64,000 bases of DNA, from contig NZ_CP019791.1 in NCBI RefSeq assembly GCF_002007645.1, forward strand, positions 1,550,001-1,614,000, written 5' to 3'. The notes under the pieces are model-generated. The model worked only from the letters and a program-made list of their open reading frames with translations. It had not been told where the DNA came from and did not search any database. Each line of letters opens with the position of its first letter. The first letter of the stretch is position 1. This stretch comes from Anaerohalosphaera lusitana (lineage in GTDB: Bacteria; Planctomycetota; Phycisphaerae; Sedimentisphaerales; Anaerohalosphaeraceae). Both the position numbers and the translations under genes were made by a program. This document shows, in pieces, positions 53,495-62,373 of this stretch.

Positions 53495-54952
53495 ATGAGC
53501 AAAAGAGAGACTCCGCCAAGGAAGAAAGTGGGCAGGAATTGGTATGTCTGCGACCGACAAGGAAAGATAGTTGAGGGGTTGGCATACGACACAGGTAATG
53601 GCTATTATTTCTACAGCGGATGGAGGCAGGAACCAGGGGTAAAACAAAAAAAGAAAACACGCAAAGACTATCAGTTTGGGCGGGATTATGATGAAGCTAT
53701 TTACCTGTTTCGGCAGTGGCAGGAGAAGGACAAAAGTTTTTCCCCCATAAACTATGACAGCGTAATGGAGAATGGAGGGCTAATCCACACTCCCGATGAC
53801 GCTCCCAAGGGGTCTGAAATTGTTGAAGAATATGATGAAGATGGGTTTTTGAGTGCCTATGCCATTCAGCATGAAATAGACGACGATGAAGTATGGAGAA
53901 GGGCGAGAAGTCTCATCTTGCAGGATATTCGAGAAGCTGCTAAGAAGCTTGGTTTTCCGTGCCTGCTTGAAATAGAAGATAAGCTTTTAAAGCACAGAGA
54001 AATCCCCAAGCTCACCATTCAAAATATTCGAGACTTCTTCTGGGACCACAACGGTAGCAAGCCTCAAGAGAAGAGAATGGTAAGACTTGCAATAAATGAG
54101 TTTATGGAATATGTCAAAGATTCAGATGTTTCCTCGATGGATAAATTTGATGTAATGGCCTGGAACGAGTTTCTTCATTCCGATGGACATTCCAGCAATT
54201 TCATCAATAAAAGAATAGAAAGGGTTATCACCTGCCTTAACTTCTATCTCAAAAACTTCGAAAAGAAGAAGCGTCAGGAGAATCAACATAAAGCTGAAAT
54301 CAAGAGGACCGTAGACTTAATCAAAGAACACACTGACAAGAAGAGTGCACAAATCAAGGACACTCCGAAGACCTTTTCTGTCAAGACTCTCAAGAAGCTT
54401 TTCAAAAAAATCAATAACGATAGGCAGTTTGTCCTTATCAACCTTCTTGCTCTGAACTGTGGATTTTACGCAAAGGATATAGAAGGCATTAAGAAAGATA
54501 TGGTAAGGGAAAAAGACGGCTTAACCTTCATCAGTTATCCGAGAGATAAAACCCAAAAGACAAGTCCCCGGGTTATTGTTCTGTGGGAAAAGACAACGAG
54601 TCTTCTGCAGGACTACATGAATGACAATCCAAATAATACAGACTATGTTTTTTTGAATAAGGCTGGGACCAACCTGAAAGTCCCTTCTATCCAAAAGAAA
54701 TTCAGGCAGTACAAAGCTAAGGTAAAGAATGAAGACAAAACCGACATCAACTTCAAGAGCTATAGGGATACAGTGGCAAGTTCATTGGTCTACAAAGTAG
54801 ACAATACAGACTTAATCACTGTGACTCTTGGACATGATTTCGGTGGCAAGAAAAAAATGTATTGGAAGTACATCGAAACGAATCCCTCAGAAATTAAAGT
54901 AGTAGCTGACATACTTTACGACAAGTTCAAGGCTGTAATTGATGCAATCTGA
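53495..54952 (+). CDS. Tyrosine recombinase/integrase
   Basis: 485 residues from ATG 53495. The N-terminal 300 residues hold an unusual leader and a SAM-like core-binding domain. In the catalytic domain the second Arg is in F-K-S-Y-R-D-T-V-A-S, followed by L-G-H-D and the nucleophile Tyr in M-Y-W-K-Y-I-E. The first catalytic Arg is replaced in L-N-C-G-F-Y-A-K-D-I, as is common in planctomycete integrases of this type. It would catalyse integration and excision of the island in the tRNA gene. Confidence 0.88.
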   Translation: MSKRETPPRKKVGRNWYVCDRQGKIVEGLAYDTGNGYYFYSGWRQEPGVKQKKKTRKDYQFGRDYDEAIYLFRQWQEKDKSFSPINYDSVMENGGLIHTPDDAPKGSEIVEEYDEDGFLSAYAIQHEIDDDEVWRRARSLILQDIREAAKKLGFPCLLEIEDKLLKHREIPKLTIQNIRDFFWDHNGSKPQEKRMVRLAINEFMEYVKDSDVSSMDKFDVMAWNEFLHSDGHSSNFINKRIERVITCLNFYLKNFEKKKRQENQHKAEIKRTVDLIKEHTDKKSAQIKDTPKTFSVKTLKKLFKKINNDRQFVLINLLALNCGFYAKDIEGIKKDMVREKDGLTFISYPRDKTQKTSPRVIVLWEKTTSLLQDYMNDNPNNTDYVFLNKAGTNLKVPSIQKKFRQYKAKVKNEDKTDINFKSYRDTVASSLVYKVDNTDLITVTLGHDFGGKKKMYWKYIETNPSEIKVVADILYDKFKAVIDAI

Positions 54953-55273
54953 CTAAATCGCCAGTATTCAAATCGGTCTCTGACCATGGCTGTAGGGCCC
55001 TGCAGGTCAATGACTAAAGAGGCTTTTTTAATGTCTTCACTTCGTAAATTTTCCCTCGAAATGCCTCATATCGTCCAGAAATAGTACCAAATTATTAAGT
55101 GACTATTTCCAAGGCAGTCATAGGTGAGGCAAAAATGGGCCAAAATCATTCATTCCCAGAGATTTGAATCATCGTTGATTAAGACGGCATATCACCTTAA
55201 AATGAACTATGAACATCGGAATGGATTGATTTGTCCATTCATTCGTTTGTGTCAAATTTGAGAGGAGCAAACG
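54953..55273. other. Intergenic region
   Basis: 321 nt between the integrase and the next gene. I see no clear ORF, promoter or terminator apart from the RBS (GAGGAG) of the gene at 55274. Confidence 0.4.
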
Positions 55274-56671
55274 ATGGTCAAAAAGGTTGTGCTCAATGTG
55301 ATTGTGTACTTAGCTTTTCAGCCATTTGGGGGTTTTGCCAGAGGAGAATATCTCACTGACTACGTCTCAATTTTCAATCAGCAGGCGAAGCCGTCAAACT
55401 ATGATAAAGGTGACAATGCTGCATCTGACTATGACAAAGCAATTGAGCTTTTTCATGAAGCAGGGATTAGTATAGAGAAGGAAGACATACGATGCTGGCC
55501 TAATGAGCTTAAGGAGCAAAAACAGAAAGAGATTGAGAAGTGGCTGCAGCAAAATGATTCAGCTATTGAGCATGTTTTGGCCGGAACTCAAAAGCCCTAT
55601 TATTGGAAAAAGATGAAGTCGTCAAATGATTCCATCACGGGCATTTCGACATCAAACCTTGGGACGAAAGAAGATTTGATGCGATTGCTCTGCTACAGGG
55701 CTAAGCTCAAGGCGGTTCATGGAGATATTGCGGGTGCTGTTGAAGACTTGGCTGTTGTATGCAAGTTCGGCAAGCATATGACTGGACCTAAGACTGTCGT
55801 GGAGCAGATTGTTGGCGTTAGCTTTCAACGTCAAGCGGTAGAGACGGCTTTGATGGTACTCGACAGAGCGGAGGTGAAGGGTGAGGAGCTGGAAGTCTTC
55901 GACAGTTTGCTTCAGATATGTAAAGCAGATACCAATCTTGATTTCATGCCATTGAGATTGATTGCTGAGGAGTCTTTACAGTGGGCGTACATTTCCGATG
56001 GTAAATCAATGGCCTTTAGTGAGAAAGGGTTTCACAATAGACGTAGTAGGCTTAATTTGCATTTTCACAATTTGTTTTATAGGAACGGTATATTTCTGGG
56101 GGGATTCAGAAAAGGTCATGAGGCTGATATGAGTTATGCGATTGCGGAGAAGAGTATCATGCAGGGGATGGACGAGCTTGAACATATCTGCAGACTAGAG
56201 GCCTGGCAGCTCCATCAGCTTATGAACGATGACCTTAACGTCCTTGCTATTACACAACGGTCTCATCCGTTCTTGAATACAATCGCGTTAGTGGCTTTGA
56301 ATCATGAGATTTGTGCATTCGAGCGATTTAAAGCTTATGTTGAAGGGCTTGAGGCAACGTTAGGAGTGTTGCGTTTTGCTGATGAAGAAGGACGGTTACC
56401 TGAAGGATTGGATGAACTTCAGCATGCAGGAATAATGGCTCTTTTGCCAATGGACCCTTTCAGTGGTGATGAGATAAAGTACAAGAAAGTTGGAGATTCT
56501 TTTACCATCTACAGTTATGGGTTGGATTTTGATGATGATGCTGGAAAACGATGGGTTGCGAACTACTTAAGGCCGTCCGATGATGGTGACCTCGTGATGT
56601 TCCCATCTCCGAGAAAAAAGCCAAAGGTCATGAATCCCTTATTTGACGTGAGATGGCCTAAAACTCAATGA
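55274..56671 (+). CDS. Hypothetical exported helical protein
   Basis: 465 residues; ATG 55274 behind GAGGAG. The N-terminus is a weak signal peptide (LNVIVYLAFQPFGGFARG). The rest is mostly helical with a stretch around residues 145-215 (LLCYRAKLKAVHGDIAGAVE) that reads like a TPR-type repeat. The C-terminus L-P-M-D-P-F-S-G-D-E-I-K-Y...Y-S-Y-G-L-D is typical of exported planctomycete proteins of unknown function. I do not recognise its family. It lies convergent to the disrupted membrane gene. Confidence 0.65.
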   Translation: MVKKVVLNVIVYLAFQPFGGFARGEYLTDYVSIFNQQAKPSNYDKGDNAASDYDKAIELFHEAGISIEKEDIRCWPNELKEQKQKEIEKWLQQNDSAIEHVLAGTQKPYYWKKMKSSNDSITGISTSNLGTKEDLMRLLCYRAKLKAVHGDIAGAVEDLAVVCKFGKHMTGPKTVVEQIVGVSFQRQAVETALMVLDRAEVKGEELEVFDSLLQICKADTNLDFMPLRLIAEESLQWAYISDGKSMAFSEKGFHNRRSRLNLHFHNLFYRNGIFLGGFRKGHEADMSYAIAEKSIMQGMDELEHICRLEAWQLHQLMNDDLNVLAITQRSHPFLNTIALVALNHEICAFERFKAYVEGLEATLGVLRFADEEGRLPEGLDELQHAGIMALLPMDPFSGDEIKYKKVGDSFTIYSYGLDFDDDAGKRWVANYLRPSDDGDLVMFPSPRKKPKVMNPLFDVRWPKTQ

Positions 56672-57269
56672 GCGTGGAGTGCTACAAAGGTTTCAATCGC
56701 TTCTTGAATGTATTTCGCTGTAGTATAATGACCAACTACGAAGAAAGTCCCAACTGTGATGATTAGTGCTGTCAGTGCTAATTTACGATGCTTCTCTGTC
56801 TTGAGCATGTTCAATTTATACAAGCAAATTGCAAAAAGAAATAAGAACAGAAAAAACATTGGGATTGCCAAAATAGTATTTCGAAAAGTGGGTCAAGGAA
56901 CAGCAAAGGCGTAACGAATGCCACGAAGGATGATGCGATGCCCACGAGAATATTGTTGCTGTCGACAACTGGTGTAATAAGTAAACCTGAAACAATAGCC
57001 ATGCCCACGGTACAAAGATGGGCGTAGTAGACCGACCTCCAAAATGGGTTTTTAATTCCACATTTCAGACGAATAAACAATGGCAGAATTACGGCAGGGA
57101 TAAACAGGTACATAGCAGGCTCAAAGTATTTTTCAGGTAATGTGATTGCATCGATGTATTCACCTACAATGAGGCTGATTAGGGCAATCATAAAGCAAGT
57201 TCCGCTGATAATCAGATTCAATTTTGGAGAAGGCAGCCATTTTTTGAGGGTATTTTGTTTTTGTTCCAT
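56665..57269 (-). pseudogene. Membrane protein gene with probable frameshift
   Basis: The 5' part (ATG 57269, MEQKQ) encodes four or five membrane helices. Near 56883 (C-ACTTTT-CG) the frame changes: joining frame 1 (F-L-D-P-L-F) to frame 3 (R-N-T-I-L-A-I-P-M-F-F-L) gives a continuous membrane protein of about 200 residues that ends A-L-H-A-H at 56665. Without the shift, the first frame ends in a cysteine-rich, unnatural tail (ends C-I-N at 56811) and a second ORF starts at 56871. Two overlapping real genes is the alternative. Confidence 0.5.
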
Positions 57270-57436
57270 GCTTATGACCTCCAATTATTTAGCATAGACA
57301 AATAGAGCTGGTACTCCCTCTTATGCTTTCGAAATAGGTTTTCAGAGCTTGAATAAGACATTAACATATTTCGCCACATCGGTCAATGAATACTCCTTTT
57401 GTCAGTTGTTCAAATCTGGACAAATCAAATCAGTCC

Positions 57437-57465
57437 TTGACAATCTGCAATTCCTGCATTAATAT
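57437..57465 (+). promoter_or_regulatory. Strong sigma-70-type promoter of restriction operon
   Basis: TTGACA, 17-nt spacer, TAATAT, with a leader of about 200 nt before hsdR. Confidence 0.75.
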
Positions 57466-57554
57466 TGATGCCAATCAAAGGGTGGAACCGAGCTCTGGTT
57501 TTTCATCTCCCTCCTAAGCCCTCCTTAATTGAATCAATTGAAAGGAGCGGGTCT

Positions 57555-57623
57555 ATGTGTGTTTCAAAGGCTTTATTTTCTGGCAATATTACCTATAGAT
57601 TCTTGATTTGCAGGCCTTATTAG
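57555..57623 (+). CDS. Possible 22-codon leader peptide before hsdR
   Basis: ATG 57555 has a near-perfect RBS (AAAGGAG, 7-nt spacing) and encodes 22 residues ending C-R-P-Y before TAG. It lies between the promoter at 57437 and hsdR. Real translation is plausible because of the RBS, but there is no other evidence. Confidence 0.3.
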   Translation: MCVSKALFSGNITYRFLICRPY

Positions 57624-57671
57624 GCTATATTAGTGGCCGGTTATGTTGGTCTTTGGCGAGGTGGGAGTTTT

Positions 57672-60422
57672 ATGACGCCGGAAGAATGGGCACGAAAACT
57701 TATTGATGAGCAGCTCAAGGCGGCTGGTTGGGTGATACAGGACCGCAATCAGCTCAATCTTGGGGCTGGTATCGGTGTGGCTGTTCGTGAGTTCCCCATG
57801 ACTGCAGGGCCGGTTGACTATCTGCTGTTCGTGAACCGCAAAGCTGCCGGTGTTATTGAGGCTAAACCCGTGGGTGCTACGCTTGGCGGGGTTGATTGGC
57901 AGTCGGACAAGTACGCCAACGGTGTTCCAAGTCAGATTCAGTATTATCACAATCCCTTGCCGTATGTCTACGAAAGCACAGGCAAGGAGACGCTGTTTCG
58001 CAATCTGCTCGACCCTGACGCTCGAAGTAGAAACGTATTTTCCTTCTATCGTCCTGAGACAATCGCAGACGAAATCGAGCAAGCTGATTCGTTGCGAGCA
58101 AGGATGCAAAATTTTCCATCTCTTATAGAAGAGGGTCTTAGAGACTGTCAAGTCGAGGCGATTACCGAACTCGAAAAATCATTTGCTCAGGGAAGGCCCA
58201 GGGCGTTGATTCAGATGGCAACGGGTGCGGGCAAAAGTTTCACGGCGGTAACCTTCATCTATCGTTTAATCAAATTCGCCAAGGCGAAGCGTGTTCTGTT
58301 CCTTGTTGACCGCAACAATCTCGGCAGGCAGGCTTTGAAGGAATTCCAGCAGTACGTAACGCCTGACGATGGGCGTAAATTCACAGAGCTGTATGATGTT
58401 CAGCATCTCAAGTCCAATACCATCGACCCCATCAGCAAGGTCTGCATAACGACCATCCAGCGGCTTTATTCCATGCTTCGCGGTGATGCTGAAATCGAAA
58501 CCGACCTCGAAGAGCAGTCCGCGTACAAGGTGCTCAGTCCAAAGGAATCACCTGAAGTCGTCTACAATCCTGACATTCCCATCGAGACGTTTGATTTCAT
58601 CATTACCGATGAATGTCATCGCAGCATTTACAACCAGTGGCGTCAGGTGCTTGATTACTTTGACTCCTTCATCATCGGCCTTACCGCAACTCCGTCCAAG
58701 CAGACGCTGGGCTTTTTCAATCAGAATCTTGTCACGGAATACCCACACGAACGGGCTGTTGGTGACGGTGTGAACGTGGGCTATGAAGTCTATCGTATAA
58801 AGACACAGATTACAGACGGCGGAAGCAAAGTCGAGGCTGGCAGTTACATCGACAAACGCAACAAGCTCACCCGTGAGATGCGGTGGGAGGAGCTTGATGA
58901 TGACCTTGAATACGAAAGCACTCAGCTCGACAGAGCGGTTGTATCTGAGGACCAGATAAGGACGGTCATAAAGACGTTCAGAGATAAGCTGTTTACCGAG
59001 ATATTCCCCGGCAGGACAGATGTGCCCAAGACGCTTGTGTTCGCCAAGGATGATTCGCATGCTGAGGATATCGTCAGGATTATCCGTGAGGAGTTCGGCA
59101 AGGGCAACGATTTCGCCAAGAAAATAACCTACCGAACTACTGGCGAAAAGCCTGAGGACCTTATTGCGAGCTTCCGAAATTCGTACAATCCGCGAATCGC
59201 AGTTACTGTGGATATGATTTCGACGGGCACGGACATCAAGCCCTTGGAGTGTCTGCTGTTCATGCGTAGCATTCGTTCGCGTGTGTATTTTGAGCAGATG
59301 AAGGGCAGGGGGACAAGGACGATTACTCAGACCGACCTTAAGGCGGTAACGAGTGATGCGAAGGCCAAAACGCATTTTGTAATTGTCGATGCGGTCGGCG
59401 TATGCGAGCAGGACAAGACCGAATCGCGGCCATTAGAGCGGAAAAAGAGTGTTTCGTTTGAAAAGCTGCTAAACAAAATCGCTCTCGGTGCCAGGGACGA
59501 GGATACGATTACAACGCTTGCGGGCAGGCTTGCAAGGCTCAATCAGGAGCTGAGTAAGGCCGACAAGGAGGAAATATCACAGGTCTCCGAGGGCAAGTCT
59601 CTACCATCCCTCATAAACGGGCTGCTCGATGCGGTGGACCCTGACAAAGCCATTGAAGAAGCTAAAGCGGTAAACGACACAGCAGAGCCTACTAACGAGC
59701 AGATTGAACAAGCCGCTGAGAATCTTGCAAATACGGCATGTGAGCCGTTCGACAATCCTGACCTGCGTAATACGCTTGTAGATGTTAAAAAGAGAAATGA
59801 GCAGTACATCGATACAATCAGTCAGGATGCTATAATTTCTGCTGGTTTCGATGAGGCTGCGAAGGAACGGGCCAAGGGTGTTGTCGATACGTTCAAACAG
59901 TTCATCGAGGACAACAAGGACGAAATCACGGCCCTGCAGATAATCTACAACATGCCCTACAGCAAGCGGCACGTGACCTATGAGCAGATTGAGGAGCTGG
60001 TCAGGGCCATTGAAAAGCCGCCGTACGGTCTGAGTACCGATGTGGTCTGGATGGCCTATAAGCAGCTCGAAGAATCAAGGGTGAAAAATGCTTCGCCACA
60101 GAAGCTGCTTGCTGATACAATCTGCCTGATTCGGTTCGCCCTGGGCAAGGCGGATGTGCTGGAACCGTGGTCGGATGTCGAGCAGAGCAGATTCGAGAGG
60201 TGGCTTGGTGAGCAGAAGGAGCTTGGCAGGCAATTTACGCCTGAGCAGATGGAATGGCTGACGCTGATAAAGGACCATGTGACCGCAAGTCTTGCCATCG
60301 AGCCTGACGATTTCCAGTACGCTCCGTTCAACGAAAGAGGCGGCCTGATGCGGGCGTACAACCTGTTCGGGGACGACCTGAACAAGATTATTCAGGAATT
60401 GAACGAAGTTCTTGCGGCATAA
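57672..60422 (+). CDS. hsdR: Type I restriction enzyme R subunit
   Basis: 916 residues from ATG 57672 (GGGAG upstream). The N-terminal nuclease domain has G-P-V-D-Y-L-L-F and G-V-I-E-A-K-P. The SF2 translocase has Walker A M-A-T-G-A-G-K-S-F-T, the DEAH-like D-E-C-H-R-S box, L-T-A-T-P, S-T-G-T-D-I and Q-M-K-G-R-G-T-R. The C-terminal region is the EcoEI-type R-subunit extension. It cuts unmethylated DNA after translocation in a complex with HsdM and HsdS. No hsdM lies next to it in the window. Confidence 0.93.
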   Translation: MTPEEWARKLIDEQLKAAGWVIQDRNQLNLGAGIGVAVREFPMTAGPVDYLLFVNRKAAGVIEAKPVGATLGGVDWQSDKYANGVPSQIQYYHNPLPYVYESTGKETLFRNLLDPDARSRNVFSFYRPETIADEIEQADSLRARMQNFPSLIEEGLRDCQVEAITELEKSFAQGRPRALIQMATGAGKSFTAVTFIYRLIKFAKAKRVLFLVDRNNLGRQALKEFQQYVTPDDGRKFTELYDVQHLKSNTIDPISKVCITTIQRLYSMLRGDAEIETDLEEQSAYKVLSPKESPEVVYNPDIPIETFDFIITDECHRSIYNQWRQVLDYFDSFIIGLTATPSKQTLGFFNQNLVTEYPHERAVGDGVNVGYEVYRIKTQITDGGSKVEAGSYIDKRNKLTREMRWEELDDDLEYESTQLDRAVVSEDQIRTVIKTFRDKLFTEIFPGRTDVPKTLVFAKDDSHAEDIVRIIREEFGKGNDFAKKITYRTTGEKPEDLIASFRNSYNPRIAVTVDMISTGTDIKPLECLLFMRSIRSRVYFEQMKGRGTRTITQTDLKAVTSDAKAKTHFVIVDAVGVCEQDKTESRPLERKKSVSFEKLLNKIALGARDEDTITTLAGRLARLNQELSKADKEEISQVSEGKSLPSLINGLLDAVDPDKAIEEAKAVNDTAEPTNEQIEQAAENLANTACEPFDNPDLRNTLVDVKKRNEQYIDTISQDAIISAGFDEAAKERAKGVVDTFKQFIEDNKDEITALQIIYNMPYSKRHVTYEQIEELVRAIEKPPYGLSTDVVWMAYKQLEESRVKNASPQKLLADTICLIRFALGKADVLEPWSDVEQSRFERWLGEQKELGRQFTPEQMEWLTLIKDHVTASLAIEPDDFQYAPFNERGGLMRAYNLFGDDLNKIIQELNEVLAA

Positions 60423-60504
60423 AATGCTTGACATGTTTCACATTTCTTGTAAAATCATCAAAACACTTCGCCGATAAAGACGTAGATTCTAAAGGAAAAA
60501 CACC

Positions 60505-60819
60505 TTGGAATGGGATTTCAAGGATAAAAACCTCATAAAGCTCTACACCACGGGTAAGTCCCCGAAGCACAGAGGGTTGCCAAAAAATGTGGTCGTGAAT
60601 TTCGTTGCAAGAGTAAACGAGATAGATGCGGCGGTAGATATCTATGACCTTTGGAAAAAACCTGCACTAAAGTTTGAGAAGCTCAAGGGCAAAAAGGATT
60701 ATTGCTCGGTTCGGGTAACAGGGAAGTGGCGATTGGAGTTTAAGGTGGATTGGGAAGATGAGGAGCACACGAGAGGCTTCTGCTGGATAACCGCTCTTTC
60801 CAATCACTACGGAGACTAA
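60505..60819 (+). CDS. higB: HigB/RelE-type toxin
   Basis: 104 residues; start TTG 60505 behind AAAGGA. Signature parts are L-Y-T-T-G-K-S, L-K-G-K-K-D-Y-C-S-V-R-V-T-G-K-W-R-L-E-F and I-T-A-L-S-N-H-Y-G-D. Such proteins are mRNA endonucleases acting at the ribosome. The antitoxin gene follows after 3 nt, the reverse order (toxin first) typical of higBA. Confidence 0.88.
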   Translation: MEWDFKDKNLIKLYTTGKSPKHRGLPKNVVVNFVARVNEIDAAVDIYDLWKKPALKFEKLKGKKDYCSVRVTGKWRLEFKVDWEDEEHTRGFCWITALSNHYGD

Positions 60820-60822
60820 ACC

Positions 60823-61935
60823 ATGGCGGTAAAATACAAACCATTTATAAACATAGGGCCAGGCTTTTACATCGAGGAAGAGCTTGAGACTCGCGGCTGG
60901 ACCAAGCAGGATTTGGCGACGATACTCGGTTTGAGTTCCACTCATGTCAGCGAGCTAATCCACGGCAAGAGGGCCGTCAGTCTCGAAACCGCAAAGCTGT
61001 TGAGCAAAGCCTTTGGGCAGTCTCCTCAGTACTGGCTGAATCTCTACACCAACTACAAGCTGCGAGAAGAAAAGACCAGCAAAGCGGAAAATGAGACTGA
61101 GATAAAGGCCAACATCCTTTCTCATATGCCTATAGCCGATATGGTCAAGAAGGGGTGGCTGCCGAAATGGAACGGCAAACTTTCCAGGCTTGTTGAGAAT
61201 GTCGAACAGTTCTGGGGCAGACAAGGCCTTGACTTTGCTTTCATGGACAAGTGTGCAGCACCTGCGTTTCGCAAGTCTGATGCTTTTGAAAAATACAACA
61301 GGTATTATGCCTTGACGTGGCATCACATGGCAAGAAAATGTGCTGCACAGTACAAGGTTGAAAAGTATGACAGCAAAAAGCTTACAGCCATTGCAAACGA
61401 GCTGGCTGAATACAGCTATGCCGAAAATGGTATCGAGTGCCTGATTCAAGACCTTGCTTATGCGGGCGTAAAGTTCTTTATCCTGCCGCATCTTGAGAAG
61501 ACATATACTGACGGTTCCGCATTCTGGGATGGCGACAACCCTGTAATCGTCTGGACCGGCAGATTCAAGCGGGAAGATAACTTCTGGTTTACTGTTGCCC
61601 ATGAGATTGCACACATTCTTTTTCATCTCAGAAGCAAAAAAGCTGTGTTCATAGACAGTGAAAACATGGACATCACTGAGCAGGAAGATGAAGCGAATCT
61701 GTTCGCTCAGAAAGCCTATAAGTACGATGAAATAGTCAGCTTTCTCGGTGGCCATAAAATCACAGTTTTCATGGTTCGCAAGTGTTCCGAGGAACTGAAA
61801 ATATCTCCTTCCCTTATTGTCGGCCAGCTCCGCCATCACCAGATACTTAAGCATTATCAGTTGCGTAATCTTGTCAATAGTGACGTCCTCGAAAGCATAC
61901 CTGATGAATTTTTTGCTGATGTAAGGGCGGCGTAA
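60823..61935 (+). CDS. higA: HigA-type antitoxin fused to ImmA/IrrE-like metallopeptidase domain
   Basis: 370 residues. The N-terminal XRE helix-turn-helix (L-E-T-R-G-W-T-K-Q-D-L-A-T-I-L-G) and S-P-Q-Y-W-L-N-L-Y are those of HigA antitoxins. The C-terminal half has F-T-V-A-H-E-I-A-H-I-L-F-H, the HExxH zinc site of ImmA/IrrE peptidases, and E-D-E-A-N-L-F-A-Q. A fused peptidase may respond to a signal by cleaving a repressor or itself. The preceding HigB is its partner. Confidence 0.9.
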   Translation: MAVKYKPFINIGPGFYIEEELETRGWTKQDLATILGLSSTHVSELIHGKRAVSLETAKLLSKAFGQSPQYWLNLYTNYKLREEKTSKAENETEIKANILSHMPIADMVKKGWLPKWNGKLSRLVENVEQFWGRQGLDFAFMDKCAAPAFRKSDAFEKYNRYYALTWHHMARKCAAQYKVEKYDSKKLTAIANELAEYSYAENGIECLIQDLAYAGVKFFILPHLEKTYTDGSAFWDGDNPVIVWTGRFKREDNFWFTVAHEIAHILFHLRSKKAVFIDSENMDITEQEDEANLFAQKAYKYDEIVSFLGGHKITVFMVRKCSEELKISPSLIVGQLRHHQILKHYQLRNLVNSDVLESIPDEFFADVRAA

Positions 61936-62361
61936 ATGGTGGGTGCGGTGATTGGAATTGTCTGGGATGGTTGCAAGATGACGGGGGGCTGGTTATCTGG
62001 CTTGTGCCGTTCTCCACTAAAGCTTGAAATTGAGTATTTTGCCTATGAAGATGTGAGGGACGATGTTGTTGTCCGCTCTTGCGAAAATCAGGAACGGTAT
62101 CGTGTCGATGTTTCGATGACAAATCGAGCCCAATTCGATGTATACTTGAAAAGTGCGAGGCTGCTTATAAACAAGGATATTAGACCGCAATTTGCTGAGC
62201 ACTTGAAAGGAGTGAATCTTAAATCCGGTGAAATGAAAGAGCACTCGCTGATATTTACGTTAGATGGTATTGAGCCTGTGTCGGTTGGCGACTACGTGCT
62301 GTATGTTGTACCGACAGTTGGCAGAACTGCGAAGACTAAGGGACATTTCCCTGTGAAATAA
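61936..62361 (+). CDS. Hypothetical protein
   Basis: 141 residues from ATG 61936, directly after the previous stop. It starts with a hydrophobic stretch (V-G-A-V-I-G-I-V-W), followed by a beta-rich domain (V-D-V-S-M-T-N-R-A-Q-F-D-V-Y-L-K-S-A). I do not recognise a family. It lies between HigA and HsdS on the same strand and is probably co-transcribed. Confidence 0.6.
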   Translation: MVGAVIGIVWDGCKMTGGWLSGLCRSPLKLEIEYFAYEDVRDDVVVRSCENQERYRVDVSMTNRAQFDVYLKSARLLINKDIRPQFAEHLKGVNLKSGEMKEHSLIFTLDGIEPVSVGDYVLYVVPTVGRTAKTKGHFPVK

Positions 62362-62373
62362 GGGTGTAAAAGT

